Shown here piece after piece: positions 32,696 through 41,568 of a DNA stretch of 64,000 nt. A model generated the notes under the pieces. It was not told the origin of the DNA, did no database searches, and saw nothing but the letters and a program-made list of their open reading frames with translations. The DNA is from Pseudomonadota bacterium (GTDB taxonomy: Bacteria; Pseudomonadota; Gammaproteobacteria; Competibacterales; Competibacteraceae): NCBI GenBank assembly GCA_022709365.1, contig JAKLIY010000021.1, positions 1-64,000 of the forward strand, read 5' to 3'. The stretch's first letter is position 1. Each line of letters begins with the position of its first letter. The position numbers and the translations under genes were made by a program.

Positions 32696-33405
32696 AAACC
32701 CTGAAAGTCCTCTCCGCCTTGCTGTGCTATCCGCAAGCGGAGATACAGGCGGCGCTGGGTGAAATGGCTGACGTGCTAGATCGGGAGCGCCTGTTGCCGG
32801 AACGGGAACATCAGGCGTTATTGGCGCTCATGCGGCAAATGGCGCAGACCGACCTGATGGAGTTGCAGGAGCGGTATATCCGGCTGTTTGACCGGGGCCG
32901 GGCGCTGTCGCTGCATCTGTTTGAACACGTTCACGGCGAATCACGGGATCGCGGCCAGGCGATGGTCGATCTGTTGGCGGTCTATCACCAGCACGGTTTC
33001 GAACTGAACGCCCGCGAATTGCCCGACTACATCCCGCTGTTCCTGGAATATCTGGCGCAACGACCGGATGGAGAAGCCTTGGATATGTTAGCCGATGCAC
33101 TGCACGTCATTGCGTTGCTGGGTGCCCGGCTGGCGGAACGCGGCAGCGATTATCACGTCGTGTTCGAGGCGCTCTCCGCGCTGGTCGGTGAGCCTGCGGA
33201 CATTGCGGATATTCGCCGCCAGGTCGCCAATGAGGGACCGGATCAGACGGTGGTGAATATGGACAAGATTTGGGAAGAAGAGGCGGTGACGTTTCTGGCG
33301 AATCAGGAAGGCTGCGGGATGCATCGACCGATGACCGGTTCGACGCAGCCAGTGCAATGGGTTCCCCGATCTTCACCGTCACAACCGCCCGCTTATTCCC
33401 GGTAA
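32692..33405 (+). CDS. narJ: Nitrate reductase assembly chaperone NarJ
   Basis: System-specific chaperone that binds NarG during insertion of the molybdenum cofactor and is not part of the final complex. The 237-residue helical protein belongs to the TorD/NarJ family: MKTLKVLSALLCYPQ, then YIRLFDRGRALSLHLFEHVHGESRDRGQAM and LPDYIPLFLEYL, which are its most conserved blocks. It overlaps narH by ATGA, so translation is coupled. The C-terminus is proline/serine-rich. Confidence 0.96.
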   Translation: MKTLKVLSALLCYPQAEIQAALGEMADVLDRERLLPEREHQALLALMRQMAQTDLMELQERYIRLFDRGRALSLHLFEHVHGESRDRGQAMVDLLAVYHQHGFELNARELPDYIPLFLEYLAQRPDGEALDMLADALHVIALLGARLAERGSDYHVVFEALSALVGEPADIADIRRQVANEGPDQTVVNMDKIWEEEAVTFLANQEGCGMHRPMTGSTQPVQWVPRSSPSQPPAYSR

Positions 33406-33407
33406 AA

Positions 33408-33450
33408 CCTCCCCTTTCCCGCCAGCGGGAGAGGGGTCGGGGGTGAGGGC
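33408..33450. repeat. Palindromic repeat between narJ and narI
   Basis: CTCCCCTTTCCCGC / GCGGGAGAGGGG with a short loop, followed by GGGGGTGAGGGC. It fills most of the 73-bp gap between narJ and narI. Same family as the other C/G-rich elements. Confidence 0.75.
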
Positions 33451-33478
33451 CGTTTTCGATTATGCGAGGCAAACGATC

Positions 33479-34159
33479 ATGAGTTACCTGGATACCCTGT
33501 TTTTTGGCGTCTATCCCTACTTGGCCGGCGCGGTGTTCCTGTTCGGCAGTCTGGTGCGATTTGACCGTGACCAGTTCACCTGGAAAGCCCATTCCAGCCA
33601 GATTTTGAACAAGAAGGACATGCGGCTGGCCAGCAACCTGTTCCATGTCGGCATCATCCTGCTGTTCTTCGGCCACTTCTTCGGGATGTTGACACCGCCG
33701 GAAATTTTGCACGCCATCGGCGTTTCCGCCAGCGCCAAGCAAGTGCTGGCGGTCGTCGCCGGCACGATCTTCGGCCTGATGTGCTTTGTCGGCTTAACGA
33801 TGTTGGTGAAGCGGCGGCTGACCGATCCACGGGTGCGGGCGACCAGCACCAAGATGGACATCTTTATTCTGTTGTTGCTATACGTGCAGTTGATTCTCGG
33901 CCTGCTGACCGTGCCGCTGTCGCTGATGCACATGGACGGCGGCAATATGCTGCTGTTGATGCAGTGGGCGCGGAATGTTGTGACCTTCGATCCCGCAGAA
34001 GCCGTGGCGGCGATCACGCCGATTGGCTTCCTGTTCAAGCTGCACATGGTCCTCGGCATGACGGTGTTCCTGGTGTTTCCGTTCAGCCGCCTGGTGCATA
34101 TCTGGAGCGCGCCGGTCACTTATCCGGTTCGGCCCTATCAGGTAGTGCGCCAGCGTTAA
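33479..34159 (+). CDS. narI: Respiratory nitrate reductase gamma subunit NarI
   Basis: Di-haem b membrane subunit that oxidises quinol and anchors NarGH. The 226 residues equal the usual length. Five membrane helices are apparent. Candidate haem-ligand His residues lie in LFHVGIILLFFGHFFGML and near the C-terminus in FKLHMVLGM and FSRLVHIWSAP. The start ATG 33479 (MSYLDTLFFGVYPYLAG) is preceded by GAGG; the open frame further upstream runs through the repeat. Last gene of the operon. Confidence 0.97.
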   Translation: MSYLDTLFFGVYPYLAGAVFLFGSLVRFDRDQFTWKAHSSQILNKKDMRLASNLFHVGIILLFFGHFFGMLTPPEILHAIGVSASAKQVLAVVAGTIFGLMCFVGLTMLVKRRLTDPRVRATSTKMDIFILLLLYVQLILGLLTVPLSLMHMDGGNMLLLMQWARNVVTFDPAEAVAAITPIGFLFKLHMVLGMTVFLVFPFSRLVHIWSAPVTYPVRPYQVVRQR

Positions 34160-34170
34160 TCCGCCGCGAT

Positions 34171-34270
34171 GCCTTCCCTCGGTCTTCCCCTGCCAGGGAG
34201 AGGGCTTCTGGCGAAACAGTGACTTGTGGTACTCCCCCTCCCCTCGTGGAAGGGGTTGGGGGAGGGGGAA
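34171..34270. repeat. Composite palindromic repeat after narI
   Basis: Two C/G-rich hairpins (CCCTC...CAGGGAGAGGG and CCCCCTCCCC...GGGGGAGGGGG) joined by a spacer containing CGAAACAGT. The element at 60475-60563 has the same two-hairpin plan and the same CGAAACAGT spacer. It separates the convergent narI and flavoprotein genes and may help end transcription from either side. Confidence 0.75.
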
Positions 34271-34278
34271 CGCTTACG

Positions 34279-35796
34279 TCAGGCGGCCTTTTGATCCAGC
34301 ACCGGAACCCGGTAATACAGTTCGTTCAGCGATGCCGAGCGTCCGGGACCAAGGACGATCCGGCAATGCTCGCGCCGCAGTTGTCGGGGATCCGCCGCCC
34401 CGCAGGAATGCGCGATGATCGCCACTTCATGCCGCACATTTTCCACGTAATGTCGCACCCGTCCGGCCTTGTCTTCGGGGTCCAGACCCCGTTGCAAGCG
34501 GGGATTGTGGGTGGTGATGCCCGCCGGACAGGTGTTTTTATCGCACTGCATGGACTGCACACAGCCGAGCGCGAACAGAAAACCCCGTGCTGAGTTGACA
34601 AAATCCGCTCCCACACACAGCGCCCAGGCCACTTCACCCGGATTAATCAGCTTGCCGGAGGCAATCACCCGAATGCGTTCGCGCAAGCCATACTCGATCA
34701 GCTTGTCCACGACCAGCGGCAAGCTTTCCTGCAACGGCAGGCCCACGTAATCCATCAGGCTCATGGGCGCAGCGCCCGTACCGCCATCGGCGCTGTCCAC
34801 CGTGATGAAGTCCGGGGCACGGTCCAGCCCTTGGCGGACGATGGCCTGACAGAGATCGTCTAACCCGCGTGGATCGCCGATCACCCACTTAAAGCCGGTC
34901 GGTTTACCGGTCAGGGTTCTCACCCGGTGGATAAAATCCAGCAACGCCGTGGCATCCGCGATGTCGAGATGACGATTGGGGCTGCGGGAATCCTGACCGA
35001 CGGGAATCCCGCGAATCGCGGCAATCTCCGGCGTGACCTTGGTCGCTGGCAGGATGCCCCCTTTCCCCGGCTTCGCGCCCTGACTCAGCTTGATCTCGAA
35101 CAGCTTGACCTGGGGATGGGCGGCCACTTCGCGCAAGCGGGTTTCATCCAGGCCGCCTTGTCCATCACCGACGCCGTATTTCGCCGTGCCGATTTGAAAT
35201 ACTAAATCAGCGCCGCCGGCTAGATGATATGGCGACAAGCCGCCCTCGCCGGTGTTCAACCAGCAACCGGCTAATCGCGCCCCGTTCGACAGCGCCCGCA
35301 CCGCCGACTGGGAAATTGCGCCATAACTCATCGCCGAGATATTGAAAAAACTGCCCGCCGCATAGGGTTGAGCGCAGTCCGGGCCGATGACCAATGGCGG
35401 GACGGTTTCCGCCGCAGTATCCAGGGCTGGAAAAGCGGTGTTGGCGAACAGCAAGGTGCCGGGTGGACGTAAATCGCGGGTTGAGCCGAAGGGCTGAGTG
35501 TTGTCCAGATTCTTCGCCGCCCGATAGACCCATCCGCGCTGGGCGCGGTTGAACGGCATCTCTTCCCGATCCATGGCATAAAAATATTGGCGAAAGAACA
35601 CGCCCAAATGTTCCATCTGGTAGCGCAATCGCCCGATGACCGGGAAATTGCGGCGAATGGCGTGTTGGGTCTGGGTGATGTCGATGAAGTAGAGAATGGT
35701 GATCAGCAAGACGCCCACGCCGACGGCAAAAACAAATAACGCCGCCATGACCGCCAGAAAGGTTGTAACGAAGCCGGATAGATCGAGAAAATTCAT
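34279..35796 (-). CDS. Glutamate synthase-like FMN-binding membrane protein
   Basis: 505 residues with an N-terminal membrane helix (about 8-38) followed by a domain homologous to the FMN/Fe-S synthase domain of glutamate synthase. Landmarks are FNISAMSYGAISQSAVRALS, LNTGEGGLSPYHL, KLSQGAKPGKGGILPATKV, the FMN phosphate loop VDSADGGTGAAP and the cluster motif CVQSMQCDKNTCPAG. It lacks the glutaminase domain, so it does not itself release ammonia from glutamine. Such stand-alone proteins are common, and their physiological reaction is not established. No partner gene is adjacent. Confidence 0.88.
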   Translation of the reverse strand: MNFLDLSGFVTTFLAVMAALFVFAVGVGVLLITILYFIDITQTQHAIRRNFPVIGRLRYQMEHLGVFFRQYFYAMDREEMPFNRAQRGWVYRAAKNLDNTQPFGSTRDLRPPGTLLFANTAFPALDTAAETVPPLVIGPDCAQPYAAGSFFNISAMSYGAISQSAVRALSNGARLAGCWLNTGEGGLSPYHLAGGADLVFQIGTAKYGVGDGQGGLDETRLREVAAHPQVKLFEIKLSQGAKPGKGGILPATKVTPEIAAIRGIPVGQDSRSPNRHLDIADATALLDFIHRVRTLTGKPTGFKWVIGDPRGLDDLCQAIVRQGLDRAPDFITVDSADGGTGAAPMSLMDYVGLPLQESLPLVVDKLIEYGLRERIRVIASGKLINPGEVAWALCVGADFVNSARGFLFALGCVQSMQCDKNTCPAGITTHNPRLQRGLDPEDKAGRVRHYVENVRHEVAIIAHSCGAADPRQLRREHCRIVLGPGRSASLNELYYRVPVLDQKAA

Positions 35797-35895
35797 GATC
35801 AGCCTCCATTTAAAAAAGAGTCGTGACTACTCAGCACCTCTTTGAATCTCGTTCCCACACCGGAGCTTGGGAATCCGACAGGAATGGTTCATGTC

Positions 35896-35980
35896 TGAAT
35901 CACGGATTCACCGGATGGCGCGGATTTCACGGATAAAACCCTTCCGTGCAATCTGTTAATCCATTAATCCGTGATTCAGA
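35896..35980. repeat. Inverted repeat in the 227-bp gap
   Basis: A perfect 14-bp inverted repeat CTGAATCACGGATT / AATCCGTGATTCAG (35896-35909 and 35967-35980), with further repeated GGATT and CGGATxxAC words between. The GAATCACGGATTAACGGATT type is a known dispersed repeat style. No gene is present between the flavoprotein start and the exporter stop. Confidence 0.7.
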
Positions 35981-36023
35981 TAGTCATCCAATTTAGGATT
36001 AACTCGCTCGGCGGTGACGCCGG

Positions 36024-36845
36024 CTAAACCAAAAGCCGCATCAGCATATAGATCGCCACGCCGACCATGGCCGTAGCAAACAGTTTTTGTAACTGCGGCC
36101 CGGCGAGACGGCGACTTAAACGCCCGCCCAATATCATACCGCCCAGCCCACCGAGGGCGAACAGAGTGGTCACTGTCCATGCCAGAGGGCGTCCCGCCAA
36201 CAGATAGGATACGCTACCTGCCGCGCTGATGATCGCGATAATTAACAGTGAAGTAGCGACCGCACGCTGCATCGGCAGAGACGCGATCAACACCAGGGCT
36301 GGAACGATGAGGAATCCGCCGCCGACGCCGAACAGGCCGGACAGGAAGCCGGTGAAAACGCCACTCAGCGCCAGTACGACAGCGCAACGGGAGGTCAGAG
36401 CCAAACCGCCAGCCGGATTGATCCGGCAGGCCGGGCCGGAAGTCGTGTCGAGAGCCTTATCGCCCGCACGCACAATGCGAGCGTCAGCGGGACGGCGGAC
36501 GGCTTGAAGCCACATCCGCGCCGCCACTAGCAGCATCAACAGGGCAAAGCCGCCCAGCAGGAATTGTGCTGGCAGCTTCGCACCCAGAACTGTACCCAAC
36601 GGCGCGCCGACGATGCCCGCCATCCCAAACAGAAGCGCGGCTTTGAGTTCCACTTCACGCCGCCGCAAACGAACTATCGCCCCGCCCAGGGCGGTAGCTC
36701 CTACCGCTATTAATGAGACACCAACCGCCTCATGCGCTGGCATGGCCAGACCGTAAACCAACAGCGGTACGGCGAAAATGGAACCACCGCCGCCAGTCAG
36801 TCCCAGAGAAAAGCCGATGATCAGTCCGAACAACAGGTTTAACAT
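36024..36845 (-). CDS. TauE/SafE (TSUP) family membrane exporter
   Basis: A 273-residue polytopic protein with about eight membrane helices in two homologous halves. Each half opens with the family glycine motif (GFSLGLTGGGGSIFAVPLLVYG near residue 11 and FLSGLFGVGGGFLIVPALVL near 162). The family moves sulfite, sulfoacetate or other organosulfur anions across the inner membrane; which one here is unknown. A hydrophilic stretch of about 25 residues links the halves. It is transcribed alone. Confidence 0.9.
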   Translation of the reverse strand: MLNLLFGLIIGFSLGLTGGGGSIFAVPLLVYGLAMPAHEAVGVSLIAVGATALGGAIVRLRRREVELKAALLFGMAGIVGAPLGTVLGAKLPAQFLLGGFALLMLLVAARMWLQAVRRPADARIVRAGDKALDTTSGPACRINPAGGLALTSRCAVVLALSGVFTGFLSGLFGVGGGFLIVPALVLIASLPMQRAVATSLLIIAIISAAGSVSYLLAGRPLAWTVTTLFALGGLGGMILGGRLSRRLAGPQLQKLFATAMVGVAIYMLMRLLV

Positions 36846-36972
36846 ATCGGTGCTTTATCCCTGATTCTGCCGACACATCGGATATACGTTGACCGCATTG
36901 TTGATTGCCTTATTCATTAAAATGCATTATCGCAATCTGGTTAAAAAATAGCTCTGTCAAAGGTTATAACCC

Positions 36973-39909
36973 GTGACTACGCCTGCTGAAGTTGCTGAAT
37001 TTATCCGGATTTGCCGCGAGAGTACGCTGACCGAGCGCAGCGGTTCCCAGAGTCATTTCATCGCCTTGTGTCGGTTGCTAGGGGTCAAGCCTCCGATGGA
37101 GGAAGACCCGCACGGTGAATGGTTCACCTTCGAGAAGGGCGCGAAGAAGACCGGCGGCGGCGATGGGTGGGCCGATGTCTGGCGACGGCATTGCTTCGCC
37201 TGGGAATACAAGGGCAAGCACAAGGATTTAGCGGCGGCGCTGCGCCAGTTGCAGCAGTACGCGCTGGCCCTGGATAACCCCCCGCTGTTGATCGTTTCCG
37301 ACATGGAGACGATTGAGATTCACACGAATTTCCCGAATACGGTCAACGTTGTCCACCGGCTGACTTTGGAGGACCTGGCCAATCCCGCCAGGCTGGACTT
37401 GTTGCGCTGGGCGTTCCTGGAACCCGACCGCTTGCAGCCGAGCCGGACACGGGAGGCGGTCACGCAAGACGCGGCGATGTTGCTGGGCGGGTTGGCGCAA
37501 CGGTTACGCCAGCGGGGCCACGATCCGCAACCGGTGGCGCATTTCATGACCCGGTTGCTGTTTTGTTTGTTCGCTGAGGATATTGGGCTGTTACCCGACC
37601 GGTTGTTCAGCACGCTGGTGGATGAATCGCGGCGGTCGCCGACGGATTTTCCCGGATTGGCCGGTGATCTGTTTCGGGCGATGCATCAGGGCGGGCGGTT
37701 CGGGTTTGAACGGATCGCCTGGTTTAACGGCGGGTTGTTCGATGACGACCGCTGCCTGCCGTTGGAAAAAGCCGATTTGGATACGCTGCATTCCGCGACC
37801 GTGTTGGACTGGTCAGCGATTGAACCGGCAATCTTCGGGACGCTGTTTGAACGCGGGCTGGACCCGGACAAGCGCAGTCAACTGGGCGCGCATTACACCG
37901 ATGCTGAGTCCATCCGCCGGTTGATTGAACCGGTGATTCGGGAGCCGTTGCTGGCGGAATGGGCGACGGTGAAGGCGGTGATGGACGGGGACTTGCGTAA
38001 GGCCGGGGCGAAATCCCGGCAGCAGGCGACCCATCGGCTGCATGGGTTTCTGGAACGATTGCGGACCTTCCGGGTTCTCGATCCGGCCTGTGGTTCGGGC
38101 AACTTTCTCTATCTGGCGTTGCGGACGCTGAAAGATATTGAGCATCAGGTGATGCTGGAGGCCGAAACGCTGGGCCTGCAACGCGGTTTTCCCACGGTCG
38201 GCCCGGAAGCGGTGATCGGCATTGAGATCAATCCCTATGCGGCGGAACTGGCGCGGCTGACAGTATGGATTGGTGAGATTCAATGGATGCTGGGACATGG
38301 TTACAGTTTGAATGATCAGCCGATTTTGAAACCGTTGAATTCCATTGAATGCCGGGATGCGTTGCTGGATATCCCTCCTGAATTCCCCCCCTGCCAAGGG
38401 GGGGTGTCCCAAAGGGACGGGGGGGTCTTGCCGAACGTGTCGAACCACCCCGGCGCTGCGCGCCACCCCTCCTTGTCCAAGGAGGGGAATTCGGTCAGCG
38501 AAGCCGCTTGGCCGGTTGCCGAGGTGATTGTCGGCAACCCGCCGTTTTTGGGTGGCGGGAAGTTACTCCGGGAACTGGGCGATGAGTATGTCGGAACTCT
38601 GCGCCAGACCTACGCCGGTCGGGTTCCGGGCGGTGCTGATCTCGTCTGCTACTGGTTTGAAAAGGCGCGGGCGCAGATTGAAGCGGGGCAAGCGCAACGA
38701 GCGGGACTGGTGGCGACCAATTCGATCCGGGGCGGTCAGAATCGCAAGGTGCTGGAGCGAATCAGGGAGACTGGCGCGATCTTCAACGCTTGGTCTGATT
38801 TAGAATGGGTTAATGAAGGCGCGGCGGTGCGGGTTTCTCTGGTGGGGTTTGGGACAGCCACCAGCCCGATGATCTTGGATGGTCAACCGGTAATGGCTAT
38901 TTATGCCGATCTAACCGGGCAATCCTTCGACGACGGGGTGGATTTGACTCAGGCACTATCTCTGACGGAAAACGCGGGTGTGTCCTGTTACGGATCACAG
39001 CAGAAAGGTCAGTTTGAAATCGAGGGAGGAGATGCGCGGCGTCTGTTGGCTTACCCAAATCCGCATGGCAAACCAAATTCAGAGGTTATTAAACGAGCGA
39101 TTAACGCTAAGCAGGTCATGGATCGTCCTCATGATGATTGGGTTATCGACTTTGGCCTTTTTATGCCTGAAGACCAAGCAATGCTTTATGAAGGACCCTA
39201 TGAAATTATTACTACACAAGTAAAGCCAGCCCGTCTTGCTGGACGGGATCAAAGCCAAAAACGCCGCTGGTGGCTTCATGCCCGTCCGTCACCGGTCTAT
39301 CGGCGAGCGCAACAGGGACTTTCCCGCTGCATCGCTACGCCGGCTGTTGCTAAATATCGCCTTTTCATCTGGCTAGACTCCAACATACTCGCCGACCATG
39401 CGCTAATCGTCTTCGCCCGCTCCGACGACACCACTTTCGGCATCCTGCATTCCCGCTTCCACGAACTTTGGGCATTGCGAACTTGTACTTGGTTAGGTAA
39501 AGGCAACGATCCCCGCTACACGCCCACCACCTGTTTCGAGACTTTCCCTTTCCCGAAAGGCGCTTCGTTTGAAGCTCACGCCCAAGCGATTGCCGTCGCC
39601 GCCCGCAAGCTGAACGAGTTGCGCGAGAACTGGCTGAATCCCCCGCAATGGGTAGATCGGGTTCCCGAAGTCGTGCCGGGTTATCCCGACCGCTTGATTC
39701 CCAAGCCTGAACACGCCGCTGAGTTGAAAAAGCGCACACTGACGAATCTCTACAATCAGCGCCCGACTTGGTTGGATCACGCCCACCGCACGCTCGATCA
39801 AGCGGTTGCTGCGGCTTACGGCTGGCCCGCTGATTTGAGCGATGATGAAGTCTTGCGCCGGCTGCTGGCGCTGAATCGGGAGCGAACACTGACGGGAGAA
39901 ATTCAATGA
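36973..39909 (+). CDS. MmeI-type (type IIL) restriction-modification enzyme
   Basis: A single 978-residue chain that combines nuclease, helical spacer, N6-adenine methyltransferase and target recognition, as in MmeI. The nuclease motif Asp68-x9-Glu78-Tyr-Lys80 has the exact D-x9-ExK spacing of MmeI. Methyltransferase motif I is DPACGSGNFLYLAL (Asp370) and motif IV is NPPF (522-525). The target recognition and C-terminal parts follow (about 620-978). Translation starts at GTG 36973. Between motif I and motif IV a palindromic repeat adds about 45 residues in frame. A type IIL enzyme uses one recognition domain for both activities and protects its host by one-strand methylation. Whether the inserted form is active is unknown. 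Confidence 0.88.
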   Translation: MTTPAEVAEFIRICRESTLTERSGSQSHFIALCRLLGVKPPMEEDPHGEWFTFEKGAKKTGGGDGWADVWRRHCFAWEYKGKHKDLAAALRQLQQYALALDNPPLLIVSDMETIEIHTNFPNTVNVVHRLTLEDLANPARLDLLRWAFLEPDRLQPSRTREAVTQDAAMLLGGLAQRLRQRGHDPQPVAHFMTRLLFCLFAEDIGLLPDRLFSTLVDESRRSPTDFPGLAGDLFRAMHQGGRFGFERIAWFNGGLFDDDRCLPLEKADLDTLHSATVLDWSAIEPAIFGTLFERGLDPDKRSQLGAHYTDAESIRRLIEPVIREPLLAEWATVKAVMDGDLRKAGAKSRQQATHRLHGFLERLRTFRVLDPACGSGNFLYLALRTLKDIEHQVMLEAETLGLQRGFPTVGPEAVIGIEINPYAAELARLTVWIGEIQWMLGHGYSLNDQPILKPLNSIECRDALLDIPPEFPPCQGGVSQRDGGVLPNVSNHPGAARHPSLSKEGNSVSEAAWPVAEVIVGNPPFLGGGKLLRELGDEYVGTLRQTYAGRVPGGADLVCYWFEKARAQIEAGQAQRAGLVATNSIRGGQNRKVLERIRETGAIFNAWSDLEWVNEGAAVRVSLVGFGTATSPMILDGQPVMAIYADLTGQSFDDGVDLTQALSLTENAGVSCYGSQQKGQFEIEGGDARRLLAYPNPHGKPNSEVIKRAINAKQVMDRPHDDWVIDFGLFMPEDQAMLYEGPYEIITTQVKPARLAGRDQSQKRRWWLHARPSPVYRRAQQGLSRCIATPAVAKYRLFIWLDSNILADHALIVFARSDDTTFGILHSRFHELWALRTCTWLGKGNDPRYTPTTCFETFPFPKGASFEAHAQAIAVAARKLNELRENWLNPPQWVDRVPEVVPGYPDRLIPKPEHAAELKKRTLTNLYNQRPTWLDHAHRTLDQAVAAAYGWPADLSDDEVLRRLLALNRERTLTGEIQ
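38386..38492. repeat. Palindromic repeat inserted in frame in the restriction-modification gene
   Basis: Contains CCCCCCCTGCC/AAGGGGGGG and CACCCCTCCTT-gt-CCAAGGAGGGG arms. It shares the block ccggcgct..gcgccacccctcctt with the RND element at 4700-4795. It is translated as PPEFPPCQGG and a run of Gly, Pro, Arg and Ser residues, a low-complexity loop just before catalytic motif IV. Confidence 0.8.
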
Positions 39910-39927
39910 CCTTACCGGAGATCCACC

Positions 39928-41502
39928 ATGCGTTTTTTCACCACTGAAGGACCGGTCAAAAAGGACCTGCATTACCGCCTCCCCCCCTTGCAGCGCTGGG
40001 ACCTGGAAGAAATCCTGAACCTGATTGATCAGCAGAAATACTTCCTGCTCCATGCGCCCCGGCAGACCGGCAAGACGACTTGCCTGCTGGCGCTGGCCGA
40101 TGATTTGAACCGGGAAGGCCGCTACCGGGCGGTGTACGCCAATATTGAAAGCGCCCAAGCCTATCGGGAGAATGTGGACAAGGGCATGGCCGTCGTCGTG
40201 GAACAGATTTCCCGTGGCGCCCGCGACCAGATCGGAGATGCTGCGGCTACCGTGCTGGGCCGGGACGTAATCGCTACATCTACTGGCGGCACAATCGTTG
40301 AGGAATTTCTGACGCGCTGGTGTGAAGTCTCGCCGTTACCCGTAGTCTTGCTGCTCGATGAAGTCGATGCCCTGGTTGGCGACACCTTAATTTCCCTGCT
40401 CCGGCAATTACGCGCCGGCTATCCCAAACGCCCTAATCAATTCCCGCAGACGGTGATTCTCTGCGGGGTGCGGGATTTGCAGGATTACCGAATTCATGCG
40501 AGTTCGGAAAAGACTGCGATCACCGGCGGCAGCGCCTTTAACATCAAGGCCGAATCGCTGCGCTTGGGCGATTTTAACGCAGCGGAAGTCAAGGCATTAC
40601 TCCAGCAACATACCGCCGAAACCGGGCAAATCTTCACGCCCGAGGCGCTGGATGCAGTATGGATGTTGACCTTGGGCCAGCCTTGGCTGATCAATGCCCT
40701 GGCCTATGAGGTGTGTTTCCGGATGCGCGACGGTCGCGACCGCAGCCAGCCGATTACCGTCGAAAGGATTCAGCAAGCCAAAGAGAATTTGATCCTGCGG
40801 CGGGTGACGCATTTGGATCAGTTGGCCGACAAGTTGCGCGAGGAGCGGGTACGGCGGGTGATTGAACCGATGCTCGCCGGCGTGGCGCTGGGGGAGGTAG
40901 CTGAAGATGACCGGCAATACCTGGTGGATTTGGGCCTGCTGCGCCGGGAAGGTAGCGGCGGTTTGGCGGTCGCTAATCCGATCTATCGGGAAGTCCTGCC
41001 GCGCGCCTTGGCGAGCGGACCGCAAGATTCCCTGCCCCAGATCACGCCAACGTGGCTCAATACCGACGGTAGCCTGAACCCGGAGCAATTGCTGGATGCC
41101 TTTCTCAAATTCTGGCGGCAGCATGGGCAACCGTTACTCGGTAGCGCCCCGTACCATGAAATCGCCCCGCATCTGGTGCTGATGGCCTTTCTGCATCGGG
41201 TGGTCAATGGCGACGGGACGTTGGAACGGGAATACGCCATTGGCCGGGGACGGATGGATTTGTGCCTGCGCTACGGCGTGGTGACGCTGGGCATTGAACT
41301 CAAGGTCTGGCGAGATCGGGAACCGGATCCACTGGCCGAAGGCTTGGAGCAACTCGATGGCTATCTGGCCGGACTGGGACTGGATAGCGGCTGGCTGGTC
41401 ATTTTCGACCGGCGCAGCGGACAACCGCCGATCCGGGAACGCACCTCCAGCGAGGCGAAGCAAAGTCCCCAGGGACGGCGGATGACCGTGGTGAGGGCAT
41501 GA
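39928..41502 (+). CDS. AAA ATPase with C-terminal PD-(D/E)XK nuclease-like domain
   Basis: A 524-residue protein with N-terminal NTPase: Walker A APRQTGKT (43-50), Walker B VVLLLDEVDAL (about 139-149) and an arginine-containing sensor region (ILCGVRDLQDYR). A winged-helix-like linker follows (about 330-360). The C-terminus (about 420-510) has EREYAIGRGRMDLCLRYG and IELKVW, the Glu-Asp-ExK arrangement of the PD-(D/E)XK fold. It starts 18 bp after the restriction-modification gene, behind GGAG, so the two are probably co-expressed. Related AAA-nuclease-like proteins are numerous in environmental bacteria and have no proven function. An antiviral role is suggested only by the neighbour. Confidence 0.8.
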   Translation: MRFFTTEGPVKKDLHYRLPPLQRWDLEEILNLIDQQKYFLLHAPRQTGKTTCLLALADDLNREGRYRAVYANIESAQAYRENVDKGMAVVVEQISRGARDQIGDAAATVLGRDVIATSTGGTIVEEFLTRWCEVSPLPVVLLLDEVDALVGDTLISLLRQLRAGYPKRPNQFPQTVILCGVRDLQDYRIHASSEKTAITGGSAFNIKAESLRLGDFNAAEVKALLQQHTAETGQIFTPEALDAVWMLTLGQPWLINALAYEVCFRMRDGRDRSQPITVERIQQAKENLILRRVTHLDQLADKLREERVRRVIEPMLAGVALGEVAEDDRQYLVDLGLLRREGSGGLAVANPIYREVLPRALASGPQDSLPQITPTWLNTDGSLNPEQLLDAFLKFWRQHGQPLLGSAPYHEIAPHLVLMAFLHRVVNGDGTLEREYAIGRGRMDLCLRYGVVTLGIELKVWRDREPDPLAEGLEQLDGYLAGLGLDSGWLVIFDRRSGQPPIRERTSSEAKQSPQGRRMTVVRA

Positions 41503-41568
41503 GCCTAATTTGGAATCCGCTACGGTCGGGTTGCAGCCGCCAGAAACAGCGGGTATTCCCGCATTCAG

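Noticed and set aside
34171-34270. Possible CRISPR-like or tandem repeats in the C/G-rich intergenic elements
   Set aside because: The elements are single palindromic pairs, not regularly spaced direct repeats with unique spacers, and no cas genes are present.
39928-41502. Interpretation as a transposition or STAND signalling ATPase
   Set aside because: No repeat sensor region, and the C-terminal IELKVW with upstream GRMDL fits a PD-(D/E)XK fold better; no insertion-sequence ends flank it.
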